From: Thiodiazotropha sp040506775
GTDB taxonomy: Bacteria; Pseudomonadota; Gammaproteobacteria; Chromatiales; Chromatiaceae
Length of the DNA: 64,000 nucleotides
Direction of reading: 5' to 3'
NCBI GenBank assembly: GCA_040506775.1
Contig: JBEVWC010000020.1
Coordinates: 62,001-126,000 of the forward strand
Shown here piece by piece: positions 34,754-43,898 of the stretch. The translations under genes and the position numbers were made by a program. The notes under the pieces are model-generated. The model saw nothing but the letters and a program-made list of their open reading frames with translations, searched no databases and was not told where the DNA came from. The first letter of the stretch is position 1. Each line of letters opens with the position of its first letter.

Positions 34754-36358
34754 TTATTTGCGCCAGGTCAGAGGATAACGTCTGTCTCGTCCATACGCAC
34801 GCCGGGTGATCTTGATCCCCGGTGGTGCCTGACGGCGCTTGTACTCGTTGCGATCCACCATACCGATGACCCGTGTCACCACGGCGGCATCAAACCCGGC
34901 CTCGATAATCTCCCGTCTGCCCTGATCCTGTTCCACATAGCGCTCCAGGATTGCATCGAGCAGCGGATAATCGGGCAAAGAATCGCTGTCTTTCTGATCA
35001 GCCGCCAGTTCAGCGGATGGGGGACGGTCCAACACTCTTTGTGGAATCACCGGGGAACGTTGATTGCGAAACCGGCACAGGCGGTACACCAGGGTTTTCG
35101 GCACATCCTTGATCGGCGCGAAACCGCCCGCCATGTCCCCGTAGAGGGTTGCGTATCCCACCGACATCTCACTCTTATTGCCGGTGGTCAGGAGTATCCG
35201 CCCCTTCTTGTTGCTGATCGCCATGAGAATGATGCCCCGGCAACGGGCCTGGATGTTCTCTTCAGTGACATCGGCGGGTTGTCCCTCAAACTCCTCCCTG
35301 AGCATTTCCAGGAAGGCATTGAACGCCGGTTCAATCGATATGGAACGGTAGTGCACACCCAGTGCCTGTGCCTCTTCGACCGCATCCTCGTTGCTCATGT
35401 CCGCGGTGTAGCGTGAGGGCAGCATCACCACCTCCACATTTTCGGCACCCAGCGCATCCACCGCCAGCGCCAGGGTCAGCGCGGAATCCACGCCCCCCGA
35501 GAGGCCGATGATCGCCCCGTTGAAACCATTCTTCTGCACATAGTCCCGCACCCCGAGAACCAGTGCCTCGTAGACCTCGTGCTCCTCCGACATCAGAGGT
35601 TCGATGCGGCCGGGCATCGGGGTGAGTGATTGCCCCCGGGTCAGCGTCACATCCAGACTGGATTCCTTGAAAAATCCTGCCCGCTGGGTCAACTCGCCCT
35701 GGGCATTAACCACGAAGGAGCCGCCGTCGAACACCAGTTCATCCTGACCGCCGACCAGGTTGGCATAAACGATCGGGATGCCGTTTTCGCTCGCCCGCCG
35801 CTGAACCAGGCGCTCCCGTTCCAGGGCCTTGCCGCTGTGGAAGGGTGAAGCATTCAGGTTCAACAGCAACTCGGCACCGGCAGCACGGCTCATCGCGGCA
35901 GGTTCCGGATCCCAGATATCCTCACATACGCTGAGACCCACCCGTACCCCATCCACCTCGAAGGTCACCGCTTCGCGGCCCGGCGCAAAATAGCGCATCT
36001 CGTCGAACACACTGTAGTTGGGCAGGCGATGCTTTTCATACTCGACCAGCACCTCGCCGCGATGAATGACACCCGCCACGTTATACAAACGTCCGCCCCG
36101 GTATCTGGGATATCCGATCACCAGGTGAACGTCTCCGCTTGCAGCGCAGATCTCCGAGACAGCCGTTTCGACCCGTTCGATGAAATGACGACGTAACAGC
36201 AGATCCTCGGGCGGATAACCGGTGATGGCCAGTTCCGGAAATACGATGATATGGGTGCCGGGCCTGGCGCCTTGCGCCGAATCGATGATTTTTCGCGCAT
36301 TCCCTTCGATATCCCCGACGGGAAAGTCCCCCTGAACGACCTGAATACTGAGGTTCAA
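34754..36358 (-). CDS. nadE: Glutamine-dependent NAD+ synthetase
   Basis: The 534-residue enzyme makes NAD+ from deamido-NAD, ATP and glutamine. The N-terminal nitrilase-type glutaminase has FPELAITGYPPEDLL (Glu), YEKHRLPNY (Lys) and VCEDIWDP (Cys). The C-terminal synthetase (from about 265) has the ATP-pyrophosphatase loop GLSGGVDSALTLA and TTGNKSEMSVGYATLYGDMAGGFAP. The start is TTG at 36358: a clear AGGAG lies seven bases upstream and no ATG is available near the conserved N-terminus. The glnB gene follows on the same strand. nadC, another enzyme of the pathway, is 26 kb away in the same window. Confidence 0.95.
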   Translation of the reverse strand: MNLSIQVVQGDFPVGDIEGNARKIIDSAQGARPGTHIIVFPELAITGYPPEDLLLRRHFIERVETAVSEICAASGDVHLVIGYPRYRGGRLYNVAGVIHRGEVLVEYEKHRLPNYSVFDEMRYFAPGREAVTFEVDGVRVGLSVCEDIWDPEPAAMSRAAGAELLLNLNASPFHSGKALERERLVQRRASENGIPIVYANLVGGQDELVFDGGSFVVNAQGELTQRAGFFKESSLDVTLTRGQSLTPMPGRIEPLMSEEHEVYEALVLGVRDYVQKNGFNGAIIGLSGGVDSALTLALAVDALGAENVEVVMLPSRYTADMSNEDAVEEAQALGVHYRSISIEPAFNAFLEMLREEFEGQPADVTEENIQARCRGIILMAISNKKGRILLTTGNKSEMSVGYATLYGDMAGGFAPIKDVPKTLVYRLCRFRNQRSPVIPQRVLDRPPSAELAADQKDSDSLPDYPLLDAILERYVEQDQGRREIIEAGFDAAVVTRVIGMVDRNEYKRRQAPPGIKITRRAYGRDRRYPLTWRK

Positions 36359-36482
36359 TCGAAAACTCCTGAAAGATAATCCACCCGGCCCATGAACCAG
36401 GCAGTACGGATCTTGTTGCGCAGATCAAAGGATACCCTACTATCAATTGACTACACAGGGGACATCATAAAGAATTGCCCGG

Positions 36483-36722
36483 ATGGGACTGAGATACATC
36501 TTATTCGGCTTGGCACTATGGGGCATCTACCTCATCGTACGTCATTTCCAACGCACGAGATCCCTGAGAAAACCCCCATCATCCAATCGCATGAAGTCCG
36601 TGGACAGTGTCCAGTGCGCCTACTGCGGCTTGCATCTCCCCCGCCAGGAGGCCCTGGAACAAAAGGGACGCTTCTACTGTAATCAGGCACACCTCAGCGC
36701 GGCCCGCAAAGACTCAAGCTGA
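36483..36722 (+). CDS. PP0621-family small membrane-anchored zinc-ribbon-like protein
   Basis: The 79-residue protein has an N-terminal membrane helix (about 3-20) and a cytoplasmic CxxC ... C pattern (QCAYCGLHLPRQEAL ... FYCNQAHL). This is typical of the PP0621 family often found just before pilS. Its function is unknown; metal binding is suggested by the cysteines. It ends four bases before the pilS start, so it is the first gene of the pilSR transcript. Confidence 0.8.
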   Translation: MGLRYILFGLALWGIYLIVRHFQRTRSLRKPPSSNRMKSVDSVQCAYCGLHLPRQEALEQKGRFYCNQAHLSAARKDSS

Positions 36723-36726
36723 AACC

Positions 36727-38370
36727 ATGCTCACCTGGCTTGAGAACCTGGAAAAACGTCTCATCCCGGATGTGACTCAGCTGGAAAACGGTAAGACCCT
36801 TCATTGGCGGTCCCTGAGACTCTTCCTGCTGTACCGGATCGTTCTGGCGTTCACCCTGATGTTCTTTTTCTTTTCCGGCAGCGGTCCCTCTTTTCTCGGC
36901 ACCACCCGTCCGGAACTGTTTTCCCTGGTCATCAGCCTGTATGTGATTCTCTGCATCCTGGCCACCCTGTTCTTCCTGTGGCGTTCACCGGGTCCTGAAC
37001 ACCAGGCGCACCTGGCCCTGTTCGTCGATATTGCGGCAATCACCTTCATGATGCACGCCAGTGGCGGGGTACCCACCGGTATGGGCATGTTGATTGCCGT
37101 TTCGATCACCGCCGGCGCCTCCATTATGGGCGGACGCGCGGCACTGCTGTTCGCCGCCCTGGCCGCTCTCGCCGTATTGACTGACCAGATCCACGCAAGC
37201 CTCAGTGACGCCTACCCGCCCCGCTTCGTCCAGGCCGGTTTTCTCGGTGCCGTCTATTTCGCCACCGCACTGCTGGCCCTGGTGCTCAGCAGCCGGGCCC
37301 GGGCGATCCAGCGGCTTGCCGAGGAGCGGGCTCATGAGATCAAGCACATGTCGGAGATCAACGCCTATGTCATCGAGCACATGCATACCGGAGTGCTGGT
37401 GATCGACAGCGCTGAAAAGATCCTCATGATGAACAATCCGGCCTGGCATCTGCTCGGCATGCCCTCCGCCACCACCGGCAGCCCCCTGAACAGGGCCTCT
37501 CCGGAACTCACACATATGCTGCACAAGCGCCGTTCCTCGAAGCGCAGACAGCATCGAACCTTCCGCAGTCACAGACAGGGACCGGACATTCGTGCCCATT
37601 TCACCCCACTCAGTGGCAAGGAACACGGGGACATGCTGATCTTTCTCGAAGACACCTCGCAGATCACCCGGGAAGCCCAGCAGATGAAGCTCGCCTCCCT
37701 GGGCCGACTCACCGCAAGCATTGCCCACGAGATCCGCAATCCGCTGGGTGCCATCAGCCATGCCGCGCAACTGTTCCACGAATCCCCCAACCTGGACAAA
37801 GCAGACCGCAGACTCACTGAAATCATTACCACCAACGCAGCGCGGGTGAATCAGGTCATCGAAAACGTGCTACAGCTTTCGCGCAGGGATCCGGGCAAAC
37901 CCCAGGTTATCGTGCTTAAATCCTGGCTTCGCAAACTGGCGCAGGAACTGGTAAAACATAACGGCTTCACCGAACGGGAGCTGCTGCTGCAGATTGAACC
38001 GGAGAAAACCGAGGTGATTGCGGATCCGGAACAACTGCGTCAGATCGTCACCAACCTGTGCAACAATGCCCGGGAACACTGCAATACCAAGCCCCTGCAG
38101 TTGCAACTGCTCGGCGGGATGACCCAGGAATTCAACCATCCGGTACTGGATGTGGTGGACAATGGGCCGGGTATCAAGCCGGATATCGCGAAACAGATCT
38201 TCGAACCCTTTTTCACCACCCGTAACAATGGCACCGGACTGGGACTTTACATTGCCAAAGAATTGAGCGAGACGAACCGGATCCGCCTCGAATACATACC
38301 GGGCCCCACCGGCGGCAGCTGCTTCCGCCTCCACTTTGAAAACTGGCAACGCGGGAATCCAAGCGAATGA
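36727..38370 (+). CDS. pilS: Sensor histidine kinase PilS
   Basis: This 547-residue inner membrane kinase has about six helices (residues 30-195), a PAS domain (about 215-310), a dimerisation/phosphoacceptor helix with IAHEIRNPLG (His334) and a C-terminal ATPase domain with DNGPGI and GTGLGLYI. PilS phosphorylates PilR to control pilin transcription and in Pseudomonas also reads pilin levels in the membrane. The ATG at 36727 is chosen because the frame further upstream overlaps the PP0621 gene. Its stop overlaps the pilR ATG (ATGA). Confidence 0.94.
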   Translation: MLTWLENLEKRLIPDVTQLENGKTLHWRSLRLFLLYRIVLAFTLMFFFFSGSGPSFLGTTRPELFSLVISLYVILCILATLFFLWRSPGPEHQAHLALFVDIAAITFMMHASGGVPTGMGMLIAVSITAGASIMGGRAALLFAALAALAVLTDQIHASLSDAYPPRFVQAGFLGAVYFATALLALVLSSRARAIQRLAEERAHEIKHMSEINAYVIEHMHTGVLVIDSAEKILMMNNPAWHLLGMPSATTGSPLNRASPELTHMLHKRRSSKRRQHRTFRSHRQGPDIRAHFTPLSGKEHGDMLIFLEDTSQITREAQQMKLASLGRLTASIAHEIRNPLGAISHAAQLFHESPNLDKADRRLTEIITTNAARVNQVIENVLQLSRRDPGKPQVIVLKSWLRKLAQELVKHNGFTERELLLQIEPEKTEVIADPEQLRQIVTNLCNNAREHCNTKPLQLQLLGGMTQEFNHPVLDVVDNGPGIKPDIAKQIFEPFFTTRNNGTGLGLYIAKELSETNRIRLEYIPGPTGGSCFRLHFENWQRGNPSE

Positions 38371-39716
38371 CCCAACCGACCGCACTGATCGTGGATGACG
38401 AACCGGATATCTGCGAGCTGCTCGAGATCACCCTGATGCGCATGGGCATTGACGCCCATTCGGTATTCAACCTGAACAGTGCCCGGGATCTGCTGGAAGA
38501 GATCCATTTCGATCTGTGCCTGACCGACATGCGCCTGCCCGACGGCAACGGCATCGAGCTGGTCCGCCACATTAATCAAAACTATCCGAAACTGCCGGTG
38601 GCCATGATTACCGCCCACGGCAACATGGAGTCCGCAATCGAAGCACTCAAAGCAGGCGCCTTCGATTTCGTCTCCAAGCCGGTCGACCTCGAGATGCTGC
38701 GCAAACTGGTCCAGCAGGCAGTCAAACTGGGCAAAGAACCGGAGCAGACTCCGGCGAAGAAAAGCACTGCCTCGGCCGACCAGTCACCCATGCTCGGAAA
38801 CTCCCCACCGATGCAGAAAGTCCGGCAACTGATCGACAAATTGTCGCGCAGCCAGGCGCCGGTCTATATCAGTGGTGAGTCAGGCACCGGCAAGGAGCTT
38901 GCCGCCCGTTTGATCCACCACCAGGGCCCCCGTTCCGATCACCCCTTTGTGGCGGTCAACTGCGGCGCCATCCCCCACGAACTGATGGAAAGTGAGCTGT
39001 TCGGTCACACCAAAGGCAGTTTCACGGGCGCCGTACAGGACCATCAGGGGCTGTTCCGTAACGCGGATGGCGGCACCCTGTTTCTTGACGAAATTGCGGA
39101 CCTGCCCCTGCACATGCAGGTTAAACTGTTGCGCGCCATCCAGGAAAAACGCATCCGTCCGATCGGCGGTCAGCAGGAGCTTCCCATCGATGTGCGGATC
39201 ATCTGCGCCACCCATAAGAACCTGAGACAGCTGGTGGAGGGCGGGGAATTTCGACAGGACCTCTACTACCGGATCAACGTCATCGAACTGCCATTGCCCC
39301 CGTTGCGCGAGCGCACCGAAGACATTCCGTTGCTGGCGCAGCATATTCTGACCCGTATCGCCCGGGAGTCCGGAACGCAAAAATCCAAATTAAGTTCCAG
39401 TGCGCTGAAAAAGCTCAAGAGCTACGCCTTTCCAGGCAACATCCGGGAACTGGAGAACATACTCGAACGCTCCATCACACTGCACGACGGTCCAAACCTG
39501 GAAGCCGAGGATCTGACACTGCCGGAGAACTCCAGCGAACCCCTTGAACTTGAGCTCTTCGATAGCCCGCTCGACAATCAGATTGAGGAGGTGGAACGCA
39601 AAGCGATCATCGAGGCACTGGAGTCAACCCGCTGGAATCGCACCGCTGCCGCCAAAAAACTGGGTATGAGCCTGAGATCATTGCGCTATCGATTATCCAA
39701 ACTCGGGATCGAGTAA
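38367..39716 (+). CDS. pilR: Sigma-54-dependent response regulator PilR
   Basis: The 449-residue activator has a receiver domain (phosphorylated Asp54 in CLTDMRLPDG) and an AAA+ domain with Walker A GESGTGKE and the sigma-54 contact loop GSFTGA (the Ser form of GAFTGA). It ends in a Fis-type helix-turn-helix (NRTAAAKKLGMSLRSLRYRL). It should activate the sigma-54 promoter of pilA, which lies 277 bases downstream of its stop. It is co-translated with pilS. Confidence 0.95.
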   Translation: MTQPTALIVDDEPDICELLEITLMRMGIDAHSVFNLNSARDLLEEIHFDLCLTDMRLPDGNGIELVRHINQNYPKLPVAMITAHGNMESAIEALKAGAFDFVSKPVDLEMLRKLVQQAVKLGKEPEQTPAKKSTASADQSPMLGNSPPMQKVRQLIDKLSRSQAPVYISGESGTGKELAARLIHHQGPRSDHPFVAVNCGAIPHELMESELFGHTKGSFTGAVQDHQGLFRNADGGTLFLDEIADLPLHMQVKLLRAIQEKRIRPIGGQQELPIDVRIICATHKNLRQLVEGGEFRQDLYYRINVIELPLPPLRERTEDIPLLAQHILTRIARESGTQKSKLSSSALKKLKSYAFPGNIRELENILERSITLHDGPNLEAEDLTLPENSSEPLELELFDSPLDNQIEEVERKAIIEALESTRWNRTAAAKKLGMSLRSLRYRLSKLGIE

Positions 39717-39816
39717 CATGCTTTTGTGAACTTCATCACATTCCCATCCGCAATCTGATTTTCGTTGCGATTTTTTCCCGCAGTGGCACAGACATCCTCA
39801 ACTCAGAAACATGGAT

Positions 39817-39844
39817 AAAAAGTGACAAAAAATGTCACTTTTTT
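39817..39844 (+). terminator. Intrinsic terminator after pilR
   Basis: AAAAAGTGACA pairs with TGTCACTTTTT around a loop of As, ending in six Ts, exactly the form of a rho-independent terminator, 100 bases after the pilR stop. The GTGACA/TGTCAC palindrome sits about 150 bases upstream of the pilA -24 element, so a role as an activator site is an alternative. Confidence 0.75.
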
Positions 39845-39992
39845 ACAGCCTCTCGAACTTAAAACCCATGATTCATGGATCAAAAGATTTGAAGCAACAC
39901 CAGAAATCAGCCCCGCACAATCTAATAATACCCATTAATAACAATATGTTATCAACGGACATGCGAGAATCCACAGCACCTGAACACAGAAT

Positions 39993-40008
39993 TGGCACGC
40001 CCCATGCG
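39993..40008 (+). promoter_or_regulatory. Sigma-54 promoter of pilA
   Basis: TGGCACGCCCCATGCG matches the -24/-12 consensus TGGCAC-N5-TTGC, with GG and GC exactly ten bases apart. It is about 95 bases upstream of the pilA start, and the PilR activator is encoded directly upstream. Confidence 0.88.
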
Positions 40009-40101
40009 TTATTACTGTCAGCACGGCCAAGAGGACGAATTAAAGATTCAACATCCGCCGCCGACAACTCAAACACTGAATTCACTCAATGGAGCGTCAT
40101 T

Positions 40102-40569
40102 ATGAAAAAACAATCTGGTTTCACCCTTATCGAACTCATGATCGTTGTAGCAATCATCGGTATCCTGGCAGCCATCGCTCTGCCGGCTTATCAGGACTAC
40201 ACGATTCGCGCCAAGGTTTCTGAAGGCGCCATCTCCGCCAGTGCTGTGAAAGTAGGCGTAACCGAAATGTTCGCCAATGACGGCATGGCCGGTGTTGCAG
40301 CTTATGCCGCAGAAGTCGCTGCTGACCAGCCCAACATCATTACTGACAAGATCAGTGCCGTTGCGGTCAACCCCGCCACCGGCGAAATCACTGTCACCCT
40401 GGGCGGCATCGCACAACTGGGCGGCGCAAACGTACTCGCTTTCGTACCTCAGATCGGCAACGCAGCCATCTCTGATGTGAACTCCACCGGCAGCGTGACC
40501 TGGGAATGTGATGCAGCAAACGCCAGCACCACCATCCTGGCAAAATTCCTGCCTGCAGAGTGCAGATAA
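40102..40569 (+). CDS. pilA: Type IVa major pilin
   Basis: The 155-residue prepilin has a six-residue leader cut by PilD at G/F (KKQSG-FTLIELMIVVAIIGILAAIA), Glu5 of the mature protein and the usual long hydrophobic N-terminal helix. Two C-terminal cysteines (in TWECDAA and LPAEC) should form the disulfide D-loop. The ATG at 40102 has GGAG nine bases upstream; the longer frame from 39832 runs through the promoter. It is monocistronic between a sigma-54 promoter and a strong terminator. Confidence 0.96.
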   Translation: MKKQSGFTLIELMIVVAIIGILAAIALPAYQDYTIRAKVSEGAISASAVKVGVTEMFANDGMAGVAAYAAEVAADQPNIITDKISAVAVNPATGEITVTLGGIAQLGGANVLAFVPQIGNAAISDVNSTGSVTWECDAANASTTILAKFLPAECR

Positions 40570-40603
40570 TTCGCAGCGATCATAGCGAACAGCTAGACAG
40601 CTG

Positions 40604-40637
40604 AAAAAAAGGTGGGGTCAAACCCCACCTTTTTTTA
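40604..40637 (+). terminator. Strong bidirectional intrinsic terminator after pilA
   Basis: AAAAAAAGGTGGGGT pairs perfectly with ACCCCACCTTTTTTT around a three-base loop, 35 bases after the pilA stop. The A-tract before and T-tract after allow termination in both directions. Confidence 0.93.
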
Positions 40638-40918
40638 TGCGTAAAAAGTGTCCCCTCAACCTGTGACGGCGTTTACATAGACATCCGGTGACGCCACTTC
40701 CTCCATTGATTAAGACCTGATAGCAGGCTATATTGCAGTGTTGTAAAGCCTTACTATGCTTACACAATTTATACAAAAGCAGTGTCACTGCAGTAAGCAG
40801 CAATAAAACCCTGCGATCATGGACAGTGGTACACAGAAATTGTTTTCAGGATTAAATTTTCTCCTGCAACTGCCGCCATATGGTGGTACACAAAGGTAAC
40901 CCTAGATACCCTGACAGG
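40638..40918. other. AT-rich leader between pilA terminator and pilB
   Basis: This stretch is clearly richer in A and T than its neighbours and must hold the pilB promoter. Several TTG..A and TATA-like pieces (around 40735-40780 and 40840-40860) are present, but none has a convincing pair at the right spacing. A minus-strand frame of 61 codons (40618-40803) has no sign of being a gene. Confidence 0.4.
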
Positions 40919-42637
40919 ATGGCTACTACTACCAATCAAAAAATCAATCTGAGTGGACTCGGACGCTGCTTGATTCAGGACGGCTTGATCAGTGAGGAGC
41001 AGGCTGAATCCGCATTTGCGGAAGCGCTAAAAAAGAAAACCCACTATGTCACCCATCTTGTTGAAAACAAAATACTAAAAAGTATCGACATCGCGATTTC
41101 CGCATCCCGTGGTTTCGGTGTTCCGATTTTTGACCTTGATGTACTCGATATCAACCTGATCCCCACGGACGCGGTGGCCGAGAAACTGGTCCGCACACAC
41201 CATGCTCTGCCGATCTTCAGACGAGGAAACCGCCTGTTTCTGGCCGTATCGGATCCGACCAATCACCAGGGCCTTGATGAGATCCGCTTCAACACAGGAC
41301 TGGCCTCTGAAGCGATCCTGGTCGAAGAGGACAAACTCAACCGCACCATCAGTAAAGTCATGGAGGCCCAGGAAACCAGCATGGACGACCTGCTGGATGC
41401 CGACCTGGACAACCTGGACATCAATACCGGCGAGGACGCCGATGACACTGACGAATCCAAGCTGGATGTGGATGAAGCGCCGGTTGTGCGGTACGTCAAC
41501 AAGATTCTCCTGGACGCCATCAAGCAGGGCGTCTCGGACATACACTTCGAACCCTACGAGTACACCTACCGAATTCGCTACCGGCAGGATGGTATGCTCA
41601 GGGAGGTGGCCAATCCGCCGAACAATCTGGCCAGCCGTCTGTCCAGCCGCATCAAGGTCATGTCGCGCATGAATATTGCGGAAAGGCGTGTCCCCCAGGA
41701 CGGGCGCATCAAGATGCAGCTTTCCAAGACCCGCGCCATTGATTTTCGTGTCAACACCTGCCCCACGCTGTATGGCGAGAAAATCGTACTCCGTATCCTC
41801 GACCCTACCAGCGCGCAATTGGGTATCGAAGCACTGGGCTTTGAAGAAGACCAGCGCAAAGCCTTCCTCGAGGCGATCAACAAACCCTATGGCATGATCC
41901 TGGTAACCGGTCCGACAGGTAGTGGTAAAACGGTGAGTCTGTACACCGCGCTGAATCTGCTGAACAAGCCTGAGGTCAACATTTCCACCGCAGAGGATCC
42001 GGTCGAGATACAGGTGCCCGGTATCAACCAGGTCAACATGAACGTCAAGACCGGGTTGACGTTTGCGGAAGCCCTGAGGGCTTTTCTGCGTCAGGACCCG
42101 GACATTGTGATGGTGGGTGAGATTCGTGACCTCGAGACAGCAGAGATTGCGGTGAAGGCCGCACAGACCGGTCACCTGGTGCTATCCACTCTGCATACCA
42201 ACGACGCCCCGCAAACCCTCACCCGCTTGGCCAACATGGGGATACCGCCTTTCAATATCGCCTCGTCGGTACTGCTCATCATGGCGCAGCGTCTGGCACG
42301 GCGACTTTGTGAACACTGCAAAGCTCCGGATGATCTGCCTAAAGAGGCCCTTCTCGAAGAGGGCTTCACCGAACAGGATATTGCATCCGGATTCACCATT
42401 TACAAACCTGTAGGCTGTGACCTGTGTACCGGTGGGTACAAAGGCCGGGTGGGTATCTTCCAGGTCATGCCAGTCTCCGAAACCATGGGAAAAATCATCA
42501 TGGAAGGCGGCACATCCATACAACTGGAAGATCAGGCCAACAACGAGGGTGTCAACAATCTGCGTCGCTCCGGATTGGTGAAAGTGATGCAGGGCATCAC
42601 CAGTCTTCAGGAACTCAACAGGGTAACCAAGGATTAA
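40919..42637 (+). CDS. pilB: Type IV pilus extension ATPase PilB
   Basis: This 572-residue cytoplasmic hexameric ATPase drives pilus assembly. The N-terminus is a GspE_N/MshEN-like domain (LGRCLIQDGLISEEQ), the family in which c-di-GMP binding is known. The motor domain has Walker A GPTGSGKT, the Asp box, Walker B in DIVMVGEIRDLET and the His box TLHTNDAPQTL. The zinc-binding tetracysteine site is C-x2-C and C-x2-C (CEHC, CDLC). ATG at 40919 starts the conserved protein; the frame upstream to 40880 is not. pilC follows after four bases. Confidence 0.96.
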   Translation: MATTTNQKINLSGLGRCLIQDGLISEEQAESAFAEALKKKTHYVTHLVENKILKSIDIAISASRGFGVPIFDLDVLDINLIPTDAVAEKLVRTHHALPIFRRGNRLFLAVSDPTNHQGLDEIRFNTGLASEAILVEEDKLNRTISKVMEAQETSMDDLLDADLDNLDINTGEDADDTDESKLDVDEAPVVRYVNKILLDAIKQGVSDIHFEPYEYTYRIRYRQDGMLREVANPPNNLASRLSSRIKVMSRMNIAERRVPQDGRIKMQLSKTRAIDFRVNTCPTLYGEKIVLRILDPTSAQLGIEALGFEEDQRKAFLEAINKPYGMILVTGPTGSGKTVSLYTALNLLNKPEVNISTAEDPVEIQVPGINQVNMNVKTGLTFAEALRAFLRQDPDIVMVGEIRDLETAEIAVKAAQTGHLVLSTLHTNDAPQTLTRLANMGIPPFNIASSVLLIMAQRLARRLCEHCKAPDDLPKEALLEEGFTEQDIASGFTIYKPVGCDLCTGGYKGRVGIFQVMPVSETMGKIIMEGGTSIQLEDQANNEGVNNLRRSGLVKVMQGITSLQELNRVTKD

Positions 42638-42641
42638 GTAC

Positions 42642-43871
42642 ATGGCAGCACCGAAGAAGAAAATTCAAGTCAAATCCTATGTATTCACATGGGAGGGCAC
42701 TGACAAAAAAGGTGCACGTTTATCCGGGGAAAGCCGCGGTACCGACGTAAACATGATCAAGGCGGATTTGAGGAGACAGGGTGTCAACCCCCTCAAGGTT
42801 CGGAAAAAACCCACCTCCCTGTTCAGTGGAAAGAAGAAGATTACAAGCTCTGATGTCACGGTGTTCAGCCGGCAGCTGGCGACCATGATGGCGGCAGGTG
42901 TGCCGATGGTTCAAGCCTTCGATATCGTGGGCCGTGGTCATGAAAATCCATCCATGCAGGAACTGATCTTGACCATCAAGGCCGATGTGGAAGGCGGTAC
43001 ATCCCTGGCTGACGCCTTGAAAAAACACCCCTTGCACTTCGAGGACCTGTTTGTGAACCTGGTTCGGGCTGGCGAGCATGCGGGTGTACTTGAAACCCTG
43101 CTGGACAAGATTGCGACCTACAAGGAGAAGACGGAATCCATTAAGGGAAAGATCAAAAAGGCGATGTTTTATCCGGCAGCAATCGTGGTTGCCGCCATTG
43201 TGGTGACGAGTATTTTGCTGATTTTTGTCATACCCCAGTTCGAATCCCTTTTTACCAACTTCGGCGCAGATCTTCCGGCCTTCACCCAGATGGTGGTAAA
43301 CCTTTCCCACGCAGTTCGTGAATGGTGGTGGGTCATCCTTTTGGCCGGCGGTATTTCAGGGTATCTGATCGCAGGAACCTGGAAGCGATCCCGAAGTTTT
43401 CGACACAGCGTTGACCGAATGATGCTGAAAATACCGGTCATCGGCATGATTCTCAATAAATCTGCCATTGCCCGTTTCTCACGAACCCTGGCGACCATGT
43501 CGGCCGCCGGCGTACCCTTGGTGGAAGCCCTCGATTCCGTAGCAGGTGCTACCGGTAACGTCGTCTACAGTGATGCAGTGCTGCGCATGCGTGAGGATGT
43601 GGCGACCGGTCAGTCCCTGCAGTTGGCAATGAAGCAACGCAATCTCTTCCCCAACATGGTGGTGCAGATGGTTGCAATCGGTGAGGAATCAGGCTCTCTG
43701 GATGACATGCTCAACAAGGTGGCCGATTTCTACGAGGAGCAGGTGGATAACGCCGTCGACGCCATGAGCAGTCTCATGGAACCGTTGATCATGGTGGTAC
43801 TGGGCACCCTGGTGGGTGGTCTGGTGGTGGCCATGTATCTGCCGATCTTCAAGATGGGATCCGCGATCTAA
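42642..43871 (+). CDS. pilC: Type IV pilus inner membrane platform protein PilC
   Basis: The 409-residue protein has two T2SSF domains (about 75-195 and 280-400) with three membrane helices. Family segments are FSRQLATMMAAGVPMVQAF and FSRTLATMSAAGVPLVEAL, showing the internal duplication, and the end is VGGLVVAMYLPIFKMGSAI. It anchors the PilB motor in the inner membrane. It lies between pilB and pilD with short gaps, in one operon. Confidence 0.96.
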   Translation: MAAPKKKIQVKSYVFTWEGTDKKGARLSGESRGTDVNMIKADLRRQGVNPLKVRKKPTSLFSGKKKITSSDVTVFSRQLATMMAAGVPMVQAFDIVGRGHENPSMQELILTIKADVEGGTSLADALKKHPLHFEDLFVNLVRAGEHAGVLETLLDKIATYKEKTESIKGKIKKAMFYPAAIVVAAIVVTSILLIFVIPQFESLFTNFGADLPAFTQMVVNLSHAVREWWWVILLAGGISGYLIAGTWKRSRSFRHSVDRMMLKIPVIGMILNKSAIARFSRTLATMSAAGVPLVEALDSVAGATGNVVYSDAVLRMREDVATGQSLQLAMKQRNLFPNMVVQMVAIGEESGSLDDMLNKVADFYEEQVDNAVDAMSSLMEPLIMVVLGTLVGGLVVAMYLPIFKMGSAI

Positions 43872-43898
43872 TCCATTTCAACAGAATACCGGGTATCC

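Noticed and set aside
40618..40803. Small minus-strand protein of 61 codons after pilA
   Set aside because: It begins beyond and overlaps the terminator, has no ribosome binding site and lies in AT-rich leader sequence.
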